NCBI GenBank assembly: GCA_036796755.1
Contig: DAIRCJ010000022.1
Location: 1-19,529, forward strand
Direction of reading: 5' to 3'
Origin: CALKMS01 sp036796755
GTDB taxonomy: Bacteria; Actinomycetota; Aquicultoria; SKW223; CALKMS01
DNA length: 19,529 bases
The stretch's first letter is position 1; the number at the start of each line of letters is the position of its first letter. Under the pieces are notes generated by a model. It searched no databases. It saw nothing but the letters and a program-made list of their open reading frames with translations, and was not told the origin of the DNA. Below, piece after piece: positions 1 to 6,682 of the stretch. A program made the position numbers and the translations under genes.

Positions 1-17
1 CGCTTACTTGCCTCTTT

Positions 18-479
18 TTAAAGCCACCGGCCTGTAGAAGCAACTTCTTTTATCCCGTAAGGTTTAAGCATTCGAATTATGGCTTCAATTTTGTCCTCGG
101 TGCCCGTTGCCTCTATTATCAAAGTATTCCTTTCCACATCTACGATTTTTGCCCGAAAAATATCCACAATTTCCAGAATTTGAGCCCGGTTTTCTGGCGG
201 AGCGTTTACTTTAATCAGGGTCAGTTCTCTTATAACTGCCTCTTTTTCGTTTAAATCAACTACCTTGACCACATTGACCAGCTTATATAGCTGCTTGGTG
301 ACCTGCTCTAAAGGCTTGTCTTCAAGGTCAACCACAATGGTCATCCGGGAGTATTTATAATCTTCCGTTGGAGCCACCGCCAAACTTTCAATATTAAAAC
401 CGCGGCGACGGAAAAGCCCAGCAATGCGGGCTAAAACACCAGGTTTATTTTCAACCAGAACTGATAAAGTGTGCTTCAT
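18..479 (-). CDS. ilvN: acetolactate synthase small (regulatory) subunit
   Basis: Regulatory subunit of acetohydroxyacid synthase. It activates the large subunit and carries valine feedback inhibition in the branched-chain amino acid pathway. The 153 residues are the usual length for the short bacterial form. Residues 3-77 form an N-terminal ACT domain (HTLSVLVENKPGVLARIAGL, then RGFNIESLAV), followed by a second ACT-like C-terminal domain. G14 and N29 align with positions where substitutions in E. coli IlvH abolish valine sensitivity (family knowledge), so the enzyme is probably feedback-regulated. The ATG start overlaps the ilvB stop as ATGA, which implies translational coupling and matched synthesis of the two subunits. 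Downstream, positions 1-17 on the minus strand read AAAGAGG plus a short spacer, as if another operon gene (ilvC would be typical) begins just outside the window. Confidence 0.97.
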   Translation of the reverse strand: MKHTLSVLVENKPGVLARIAGLFRRRGFNIESLAVAPTEDYKYSRMTIVVDLEDKPLEQVTKQLYKLVNVVKVVDLNEKEAVIRELTLIKVNAPPENRAQILEIVDIFRAKIVDVERNTLIIEATGTEDKIEAIIRMLKPYGIKEVASTGRWL

Positions 480-2182
480 TTTTTCTCGCCCTCAACAATT
501 ATTTCATCTAAAGCACAACCGGCCGGAACCATGGGAAAAACATTTTCTTCCTGATTAACCCGCACATCCACAATGGCAGCTTTCAGGCTATTAAAGGCTT
601 TCTTTAAAGTGGGCTCAAGGTCACTTTTTCTTTCTACCAGATAACCTTCCAGGTCGTAGGCTTCGGCTAACTTAACAAAGTCGGGCGTTCCTTCAGCCAG
701 AAAAACTGCCATATATTTCTTTTTGTAAAAAAGCTCCTGCCACTGGCGAACCATTCCCAGATACCCATTGTTTAAAATAACCACTTTCACCGGCAACGAA
801 TAAGCCTTAACTGTCGCCAGGTCTTGTAAAACCATCTGAAAACTTCCGTCGCCATCTATGGTCACCACCAGGCATTCCGGACAAGCAACCTGAGCTCCAA
901 TAGCAGCCGGGAATCCGTAGCCCATTGTGCCCAGACCACCAGAGGTAAGGAAACGGCGAGGTTTCTCCGCTTTATAATACTGAGCCGCCCACATCTGGTT
1001 CTGACCCACGCCGGTAGTAATTATAGTCTCCCGATTGCGAGTTAATTTAGAAATAGTTTCCACCACGTATTGAGGTCTCAAAAGATTGTCCTGAGGATAC
1101 TTTAAGGGGTATTTTTTTCTCCACTCAGCAATTTTTTTTTGCCAGGCTTTATAAGAGGGTTTGCCCACCTCTTTTATTTTAATTTTTAAGACTTCCAGAA
1201 TCTGCCTCAAGACTATTCGGGCATCTCCAACAATCGGAACATCAACGGGAACATTTTTGCCTATTTCTGCCGGGTCGATATCGATGTGGACAACTTTAGC
1301 CAGAGGAGCGAACTTATCCAGCCTGCCGGTGGCTCGATCGTCAAAGCGAACCCCGGCAGCAAAAATTAAATCGCAGTTCTGGATGGCGTGGTTTGCAGTG
1401 CAGGTGCCATGCATACCAATCATTCCCAGATTAAGCGGATGAGAGTCAGGGAAAGCTCCTTTGCCCATCAGAGTGTAAATTACCGGTAGCTCCAGCAATT
1501 CGGCAATTTCTTTAACTTCCTCGCTGGCTTCAGACAAAATAATACCCCCACCAATAAAGAAAACTGGCCTTTCAGCTTTGAGCAAAAGATTAACCCCTTC
1601 TTTAATCTGTCTTGCATGCCCTCGATAAGTAGGTTTGTAGCCAGGTAAATCAATGTTTTCAGGGTGATAATAGGTCATAATTTGCTGGCTTACATCGCGC
1701 GGTATATCGATTAAAACCGGACCCGGCCGGCCGCTTCGAGCAATGTAGAAAGCCTCTTTAACTACTTGAGGAATTTGAGTAGCATCAGTAATCAAATAGC
1801 TATGCTTAACAATTGGAAGGGTGGCGCCGGTAGTATCGGCTTCTTGAAAGGCATCAGTACCGATAACCGCCCGGGGCACCTGCCCGGTTATAGCGACAAT
1901 TGGAATAGAATCCATATAGGCATTGGCAATGCCGGTAACCAGATTGGTAGCTCCGGGACCGGAAGTAGCCATACAAACCCCAACCTTACCAGTTGCCCGA
2001 GCATAACCATCAGCAGCGTGGGCAGCAACCTGCTCATGGCGGGTTAAGTAATGAGTGATTTTTCTGGAATTAGCCAGGGCATCATAAATAGGCAAAGTTG
2101 CTCCGCCGGGAACACCGAAAATAACCTCTACCTCTTCTTTTTCTAAAGAACGAATTAAAGCTTCAGCTCCAGTAACCTTCAT
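476..2182 (-). CDS. ilvB: acetolactate synthase large (catalytic) subunit
   Basis: ThDP-dependent acetohydroxyacid synthase. It condenses two pyruvates to acetolactate, or pyruvate and 2-oxobutyrate to acetohydroxybutyrate, in the cytoplasm. The 568 residues match the family. The N-terminal pyrimidine-binding domain carries the catalytic glutamate E50 in RHEQVAAHAADGYARA and the SGPGATNLVTG stretch (about 74-84). A central FAD/nucleotide-fold domain spans about 190-350. The C-terminal pyrophosphate-binding domain has the GDGSF...NN ThDP motif (G444-D445-G446, N471-N472). The segments GYLGMVRQWQELFY and FPMVPAG are typical of biosynthetic acetohydroxyacid synthases rather than catabolic AlsS; the adjacent ilvN and ilvD support this. 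The ATG lies 6 nt after the ilvD stop, and the 3' end overlaps ilvN by 4 nt. Confidence 0.98.
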   Translation of the reverse strand: MKVTGAEALIRSLEKEEVEVIFGVPGGATLPIYDALANSRKITHYLTRHEQVAAHAADGYARATGKVGVCMATSGPGATNLVTGIANAYMDSIPIVAITGQVPRAVIGTDAFQEADTTGATLPIVKHSYLITDATQIPQVVKEAFYIARSGRPGPVLIDIPRDVSQQIMTYYHPENIDLPGYKPTYRGHARQIKEGVNLLLKAERPVFFIGGGIILSEASEEVKEIAELLELPVIYTLMGKGAFPDSHPLNLGMIGMHGTCTANHAIQNCDLIFAAGVRFDDRATGRLDKFAPLAKVVHIDIDPAEIGKNVPVDVPIVGDARIVLRQILEVLKIKIKEVGKPSYKAWQKKIAEWRKKYPLKYPQDNLLRPQYVVETISKLTRNRETIITTGVGQNQMWAAQYYKAEKPRRFLTSGGLGTMGYGFPAAIGAQVACPECLVVTIDGDGSFQMVLQDLATVKAYSLPVKVVILNNGYLGMVRQWQELFYKKKYMAVFLAEGTPDFVKLAEAYDLEGYLVERKSDLEPTLKKAFNSLKAAIVDVRVNQEENVFPMVPAGCALDEIIVEGEKK

Positions 2183-2188
2183 TTTCTT

Positions 2189-3859
2189 TTAAACTTCACC
2201 CCTCTTTATAACTGCACCATCCGAAGCCGAACTCACCAGCCTGGCATAGAGAGCCAGATAACCACTTTTTACCTTTAATGGCGGAGGGGAAAACCGAGAC
2301 TTTCTTTTTTGCAGTTCTTCTTCGTCAACCAAAAGCTGAAGTCGCCGACCGGGAATGTCAATCTCAATTTTATCTCCTTCCTCAATTAAGGCAATAGGCC
2401 CGCCTTCCTGAGCTTCCGGCGAAACATGCCCGATAGCTGCTCCTCGGGTACCACCGGAGAAGCGACCATCAGTTATTAACGCAACTTCTTTATCCAGACC
2501 CATTCCAGCCAGAGCAGAAGTCGGAGTTAACATCTCCCTCATCCCCGGACCGCCTTTCGGGCCCTCATACCTGATAACTACCACATCACCAGGTCGGATC
2601 TTTCCGCCAAGAATGGCTTCGGTGGCTTCTTCTTCAGAATTGAAAACTCGAGCTGGGCCAATGTGTTTAAGCATCTCCGGAGCCACCGCTGACTCTTTTA
2701 CTATGGCTCCCTGAGGAGCCAGATTACCCCAGAGAACAGAAAGCCCGCCATGCAGTAAGTAAGGGTTGTCAATCTTTCTGATCACTTTTCCATCGGCTTC
2801 CTTAGCCCCTTTTAAGTTTTCTCCAACCGTTTGAGCTGTTGAAGTAAGAGATGAAAGGTTAATCAGCTCTTTTTTTGACAGCTCTTTCATTACTGCTTGA
2901 ACGCCGCCAGCCCGGTATAAGTCTTCCATTCGATCATCACCGGAAGGGCTGATATGGCAAAGATTGGGAGTTCGGCGGCTAATCTCGTCAACCTTGTTCA
3001 AGTCAAAAGAGACTTCAGCTTCGTAAGCCACCGCCGCCAAATGGAGAACAGTATTGGTTGAGCCACCCAGAGCCATATCAACTGAAAGGGCGTTTTCAAA
3101 AGCCTCCTCTACCAAAATTTTTCTAGCCGTTATTCCCTTTTTTAAGAGTTCCATAATTTTCTGCCCGGCTTTTTTAGCCAGCCTTATTCTTTCGGCATAA
3201 GGAGCAGGAATTGTTCCATTTCCCGGCAAAGCCAAACCTATGGCTTCCAGCAAGCAGTTCATAGTGTTAGCAGTAAAAAGGCCCGCGCAGGAGCCACAAC
3301 CGGGACAGGCAATTGACTCCAGAAAAGCCAGTTCAGCCTGGCTCATTAAGCCCGCACTAACTTTTCCAACCCCCTCGAAAACTGAGATTAAATCAACCTT
3401 CTTCTCCCCATACCAGCCAGTAAGCATGGGGCCACCGCTGATAAAAATTGAGGGAAGGTCAAGGCGAGCCGCTGCCATCATCATCCCCGGTATAATCTTG
3501 TCACAGTTGGGTATAAAAACCAGAGCATCAAAGCGATGAGCTTCAACCATCAGTTCAATTGAGTCAGCTATGACCTCCCTTGAAGGCAAGGAATACTTCA
3601 TTCCCGGATGGTTCATAGCTATCCCATCGCAAATTCCAATGACCGAAAATTCAAAGGGCGTGCCACCAGCCATTCTTATCCCGGCCTTAACTGCCTGTGC
3701 AATTTTGTCAAGATGAATATGGCCGGGGATTATTTCGTTGAAAGAATTGACCACGCCAACAAAAGGCTGACTTATTTCCTCATCGGTAAAACCCGCTGCT
3801 TTGAGTAAAGAGCGGTGGGGGGCTTTAGCTAAACCTTTTTTTGCTTCATCACTTCGCAA
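2189..3859 (-). CDS. ilvD: dihydroxy-acid dehydratase
   Basis: Iron-sulfur dehydratase that converts 2,3-dihydroxy-isovalerate or -methylvalerate to the 2-keto acids, the third step of valine/isoleucine synthesis. The 556 residues are full length. Visible signatures are CDKIIPGMMMAAARLD with C119, CPGCGSCAGLFTANTMN with C185, C188 and C191, and GRFSGGTRGAAIGHVSPEA near the C-terminus. The start is TTG at 3859: a GGGAGGT ribosome-binding site (3864-3870, minus strand) lies about 5 nt upstream and no ATG fits as well. It is the first gene of ilvD-ilvB-ilvN. At the N-terminal site where many [2Fe-2S] homologues have a cysteine (TPC), this protein reads IIPGH (residues 43-47). That variant is familiar in other prokaryotic lineages and may mean a different cluster type. 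The related Edd/sugar-acid dehydratases are unlikely given the operon. Confidence 0.97.
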   Translation of the reverse strand: MRSDEAKKGLAKAPHRSLLKAAGFTDEEISQPFVGVVNSFNEIIPGHIHLDKIAQAVKAGIRMAGGTPFEFSVIGICDGIAMNHPGMKYSLPSREVIADSIELMVEAHRFDALVFIPNCDKIIPGMMMAAARLDLPSIFISGGPMLTGWYGEKKVDLISVFEGVGKVSAGLMSQAELAFLESIACPGCGSCAGLFTANTMNCLLEAIGLALPGNGTIPAPYAERIRLAKKAGQKIMELLKKGITARKILVEEAFENALSVDMALGGSTNTVLHLAAVAYEAEVSFDLNKVDEISRRTPNLCHISPSGDDRMEDLYRAGGVQAVMKELSKKELINLSSLTSTAQTVGENLKGAKEADGKVIRKIDNPYLLHGGLSVLWGNLAPQGAIVKESAVAPEMLKHIGPARVFNSEEEATEAILGGKIRPGDVVVIRYEGPKGGPGMREMLTPTSALAGMGLDKEVALITDGRFSGGTRGAAIGHVSPEAQEGGPIALIEEGDKIEIDIPGRRLQLLVDEEELQKRKSRFSPPPLKVKSGYLALYARLVSSASDGAVIKRGEV

Positions 3860-3863
3860 AGCT

Positions 3864-3918
3864 ACCTCCCTGCGGAAATAAATTAAAAAATTATAGATTT
3901 AATAAAAATAGCTGTCAA
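3864..3918 (-). promoter_or_regulatory. consensus sigma70 promoter and ribosome-binding site of the ilv operon
   Basis: On the minus strand a perfect TTGACA (3913-3918) is separated by exactly 17 bp from a perfect TATAAT (3890-3895). The predicted transcript begins near 3883, giving a leader of only about 24 nt that contains the GGGAGGT ribosome-binding site (3864-3870). The leader is too short for a T-box, a leucine-rich leader peptide or an attenuator hairpin. Control is therefore more likely at initiation or by IlvN feedback. Confidence 0.8.
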
Positions 3919-3973
3919 ACTGAGGGTTAAACTTTGAAAGCTTCAAACTATTCCCGGAAGGTAATAAATTCTT

Positions 3974-4080
3974 AAATCTCCCTCAATCCCCCTTAAGAAT
4001 TTAAGGGGAAGGCAAAGAAAAGACCTTAAAATCTGAGAGAAGGAAAAAGACCTTCTTACTTGTAAGGGGGGTCAGGATCT
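3974..4080. repeat. palindromic GC-stem element, possible MITE-like repeat remnant
   Basis: Inside the gap between ilvD and the next gene, a stretch of about 107 bp stands out from its AT-rich surroundings by runs of C on the left and G on the right. It starts with ATCTCCCTCAATCCCCCTTA and ends with TAAGGGGGGTCAGGATCT, which are imperfect inverted copies of each other. It holds two hairpins. One is CCCCTTAA-GAAT-TTAAGGGG (3989-4008, perfect 8-bp stem). The other spans 4049-4073, with GACC/GGTC outside and CTTAC-TT-GTAAG inside. AGACCTT occurs twice (4021 and 4048). No transposase is present. It could be a dispersed palindromic repeat or a non-autonomous element; a transcribed structure is the alternative. 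Confidence 0.45.
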
Positions 4081-4370
4081 GAAGTTACAAAATTAAAAAG
4101 TTGAAAATGAACCTATTTTAAAAGCTCAGAACTAATAATAAAGTCTAAACTTGATATTCAATATCTTCCAGTACCTCAAGATGTGAAAAATAATTTTTAC
4201 AAGAGCTAAGTCATTTAACTATCTAACCCAAACCGGCTTTAATTTCTTTTAAGGCTCACTTTTAAAACTTTGTTTTTCTTTTTCGCTTTCCTATAGATTA
4301 AATCTAAGTCAGATTTTAAATCTCCTAATCAATAGGCTTTCGGCTAGACTTATGATGACTTATACAAAGT
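4081..4370. other. AT-rich intergenic stretch without a recognised gene
   Basis: No convincing coding region, tRNA or known riboswitch was seen on either strand. The only local structure noted is a pair of similar A/T palindromes, AGATTAAATCT (4295-4305) and AGATTTTAAATCT (4311-4323), about 70 bp upstream of the following promoter. They might be an operator, but base composition alone could produce them. Confidence 0.4.
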
Positions 4371-4422
4371 TTGTTAAATTTTTGACAATAATTTATAATT
4401 CTTAGGTAATTACGTAAGGGAG
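4371..4422 (+). promoter_or_regulatory. promoter and ribosome-binding site of the propeller/L,D-transpeptidase gene
   Basis: TTGTTA (4371-4376), a 17-bp spacer and a perfect TATAAT (4394-4399) form a good sigma70-type promoter. The start site would be near 4406, with a leader of about 23 nt. AAGGGAG (4416-4422) is the ribosome-binding site, 6 nt before the ATG at 4429. A TTGACA (4382-4387) also lies inside the spacer but is only 6 bp from TATAAT, so it is not the matching -35 box. Confidence 0.7.
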
Positions 4423-4428
4423 ATTTAA

Positions 4429-5994
4429 ATGCCATTTTGGCCGAAGTTACCGAGCTTTACTTTAAGATTTGCTCGCTTTATCGCAATTTTATTTTTTATT
4501 TCCCTGCTCCCCTTCTTTGCCAGAATGTCTTTAGTCGAAGCTAAAAATTTAATTGATTATGACGGGGATACCCATAGTGACCTTGTTTTTGTTCGCAGTT
4601 GCCCGGATAGAAAATTCGTTCTTAATTCCCTGGCTTCCCTGAAAAGATTTAACTTAATGGAAATCTACAACTCTAAAAACACCACTTTGAATTATCAGAA
4701 CTCTCGCTTTTTAACTGGCAACTTTGATTCTGATTTCCTAACTGACTACGCCATTATTTACCGCTACTCTAAATCGGCAACGGGAATTTTTACTCTCTGC
4801 TCAAGCAAAAAATTTAAACCAGAAAGGGTTTTTTATTCCTCCACCTTTTCGCCTGACCAATCGACTTTTTTAGCCGGTCATTTTGACAACGACAGCTTGA
4901 CCGACTTTGTGGGAATATATAACTACGGCCAATCCCAAATCGGAGTTTTTCTTTTTCTTTCTAAAAGAGGATACCAGGCTAAAAGGGTTTATTTATCGCC
5001 CAAAGGCGGCTGGAACTTTAAGCGCTCGAGATTTCTTACTGGCGACTTTAACGGCGACGGAACTGATGAGCTTTGCGCCCTTTACTTTTATTTTAATAAT
5101 TCTTTGGGGGTTTTTATCTTTCAACCAGGGAGTTCCTATCGACCAGTTAAAAAATACCGCTCGGGCCCAAACCTCTGGGACTTTAACCAGGTGAGATTTC
5201 TGGTCGGCGACTTTTATGGCAACCGTTCAGAAGAGATAGTCGCTTTTAAAAAAGAGAAAAAAGTCGGTGTTTTTCTCATCTCTCAGCAAAAACATTATAA
5301 ACCCCAGCTCGTTGCTCAAACCAGCCTGACCAGTCTTTTCAACAACTCCTCTTTTACGGTTAGCGATTTTAACTTTTATGGGAAAGATGAAATTGCCACC
5401 TGCATAAAAAATAAAAATGGTTTTAACTATTTTTACCTTCTAAATTACCCCGAATTCAAGCCGACTTTTTTAAAAACTGCAATTTTAAGCGGGGCCTTGC
5501 CAGCATTGCTCTCGGACTTTTCTGAAGCCTCACCCCTCTCAAAAAATCGCTTTGACTTTAGTCCCCCAAAAATCAGGAAAATTACCTTAAAAAATCTCAA
5601 AACCGGTGATATTAGCCTGATCGTCATTAAAGGGGCCCGGGCATTTAGCGGGCAGAAAATTTCCATCTATGGAAAGGATGGCCAACTGATTGCTTCTGCT
5701 CCTTGCTCTACCGGTCGTCACTTCGGCACTCCCCTGGGTAATTTCAGGGTTATTTATAAGAGGGAGGTTTTAATCAGCCGAAACTTCCTGGTTTACTGCA
5801 TTAAACCTGTTTATTTTAAGGAAGGCTATGCAATTCATGGCTGGCCTCGCTCCCGATACACTCATCAATTAGTAAGCTATTATTTGCTCGGGCGGCCAGC
5901 AAGTCACGGCTGTGTCAGGACAACCGAGGAGTTTGCCACTGCCGTCTGGAAAGGTTCAAAAGTTTACCAGACCAAAGTCAAAATTCTTCCATAG
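4429..5994 (+). CDS. secreted FG-GAP/VCBS-repeat protein with C-terminal L,D-transpeptidase domain
   Basis: The product has 521 residues. Residues 1-38 are a signal peptide or membrane anchor (basic start, hydrophobic 18-31). Residues about 40-345 hold six FG-GAP/VCBS-like repeats typical of beta-propellers. Their calcium-type motifs fall at 42-52 (IDYDGDTHSDL), 98-107, 151-161, 206-215 (DFNGDGTDEL), 261-270 and 313-322, and are weaker in the last two. Residues about 385-521 are a YkuD L,D-transpeptidase domain with H470 in AIHGW and the catalytic segment SHGCVR (S492-R497, nucleophile C495). The family forms 3-3 peptidoglycan cross-links or attaches proteins to peptidoglycan outside the membrane. 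The active-site residues look intact. The propeller probably supplies binding or positioning; its ligand is unknown. The gene has its own promoter and is followed by another exported protein. Confidence 0.88.
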   Translation: MPFWPKLPSFTLRFARFIAILFFISLLPFFARMSLVEAKNLIDYDGDTHSDLVFVRSCPDRKFVLNSLASLKRFNLMEIYNSKNTTLNYQNSRFLTGNFDSDFLTDYAIIYRYSKSATGIFTLCSSKKFKPERVFYSSTFSPDQSTFLAGHFDNDSLTDFVGIYNYGQSQIGVFLFLSKRGYQAKRVYLSPKGGWNFKRSRFLTGDFNGDGTDELCALYFYFNNSLGVFIFQPGSSYRPVKKYRSGPNLWDFNQVRFLVGDFYGNRSEEIVAFKKEKKVGVFLISQQKHYKPQLVAQTSLTSLFNNSSFTVSDFNFYGKDEIATCIKNKNGFNYFYLLNYPEFKPTFLKTAILSGALPALLSDFSEASPLSKNRFDFSPPKIRKITLKNLKTGDISLIVIKGARAFSGQKISIYGKDGQLIASAPCSTGRHFGTPLGNFRVIYKREVLISRNFLVYCIKPVYFKEGYAIHGWPRSRYTHQLVSYYLLGRPASHGCVRTTEEFATAVWKGSKVYQTKVKILP

Positions 5995-6017
5995 CTATCT
6001 TTCAAAATAGTCGCGGT

Positions 6018-6060
6018 TTCAAAAATCGGGTAAACTAAACTATAAATTTCAGAAAGGGGG
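6018..6060 (+). promoter_or_regulatory. candidate promoter and ribosome-binding site of the lipoprotein gene
   Basis: TTCAAA (6018-6023), a 17-bp spacer and TATAAA (6041-6046) resemble a sigma70-type promoter, followed by a purine-rich AGAAAGGGGG (6051-6060) just before the ATG at 6066. The -35 box is only a 4/6 match. Because no terminator separates it from the upstream gene, read-through is equally possible. Confidence 0.4.
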
Positions 6061-6065
6061 CAAAA

Positions 6066-6596
6066 ATGGCTAAAATAGTAAAATTTTTCCTTCCCCACCT
6101 GGTTGTTTTCCTGGCCATCTCAATTTTACTCTCTTTCACTGGTTGTTCTTTAATTGCCCGGAAGATCACGGAAAAAGCGGCAGAAAAAGCTATCGAAAAA
6201 GAGACGGGCAAGGATGTTGACCTTAATGTGGGGGAAGGAAAAGTGAAAATTAAAGGTAAGGAAGGGGAGACGGAAATTCAGTCCGGTGAAAAACTGCCGG
6301 AAGATTTTCCGGAAAAATTTCCTCTCTATCCTCAAGCCGAAGTAAAAGGGACAGTGAGAAACGAAGCAGGTGGAAAAATCCAGATGCAGGTGGTTCTGGA
6401 AACAAAGGACAGCTTTGACAAAGTAGTTGACTTCTATAAAGAAAAACTGCCAGAAAGCGGTTATAAAATTACCTCAACTGTTCAAACAGGAGGAGGCGCG
6501 ATGTTCTACCTGGAAATGGGAAAAGATAAGGCGGGCATTGTGAGCATCATAGACGAAAAAACCAAAACCACTTTTACTATTAACCTCCAGATATAA
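6066..6596 (+). CDS. small lipoprotein of unknown function
   Basis: The product has 176 residues. A lipoprotein signal peptide ends in LLSFTGC with the lipidated cysteine at C27; the -3 residue is F, a slightly atypical lipobox. Mature residues 28-75 are strongly charged and rich in K and E (EKAAEKAIEKETGKDVDLNV, then GKVKIKGKEGETEIQSGEK). They carry alternating strand-like patterns. A P-rich hinge, LPEDFPEKFPLYPQAEV (about 77-93), leads into an alpha/beta C-terminal domain with an amphipathic helix (DSFDKVVDFYKEKLPESGY). Similar LPxDFPxxxPLYP hinges recur in uncharacterised bacterial lipoproteins, but I cannot assign a function. It probably sits on the outer face of the cytoplasmic membrane. 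It lies 71 bp after the L,D-transpeptidase gene, so a shared envelope role is possible but unproven. Confidence 0.8.
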   Translation: MAKIVKFFLPHLVVFLAISILLSFTGCSLIARKITEKAAEKAIEKETGKDVDLNVGEGKVKIKGKEGETEIQSGEKLPEDFPEKFPLYPQAEVKGTVRNEAGGKIQMQVVLETKDSFDKVVDFYKEKLPESGYKITSTVQTGGGAMFYLEMGKDKAGIVSIIDEKTKTTFTINLQI

Positions 6597-6628
6597 ACTT
6601 TAATATAAAAGTCTATACCCGTGTGAAG

Positions 6629-6657
6629 TTGCTTTTCTGGTTTGCTTTCGGTATATA
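6629..6657 (+). promoter_or_regulatory. candidate promoter of the prenyltransferase gene
   Basis: TTGCTT (6629-6634), a 17-bp spacer and TATATA (6652-6657) precede the ATG at 6683, with AAAGAGG just upstream of the start as ribosome-binding site. The -10 box is AT-rich and could also be read two bases further right (TATATT, spacer 19). Confidence 0.4.
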
Positions 6658-6682
6658 TTTTTATATCTAAAAAAGAGGCTAA

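Noticed and set aside
1161..1442. Plus-strand frame opposite ilvB, with another at 1766-2047
   Set aside because: Both lie fully inside an intact ilvB and have no recognisable domain or start signal.
3860..3900. T-box or attenuator in front of the ilv operon
   Set aside because: The predicted leader is about 24 nt and has no leader peptide, anticodon stem or terminator.
4382..4399. TTGACA with TATAAT as a promoter pair before the L,D-transpeptidase gene
   Set aside because: The two boxes are only 6 bp apart; TTGTTA at 4371 gives the correct 17-bp spacing.
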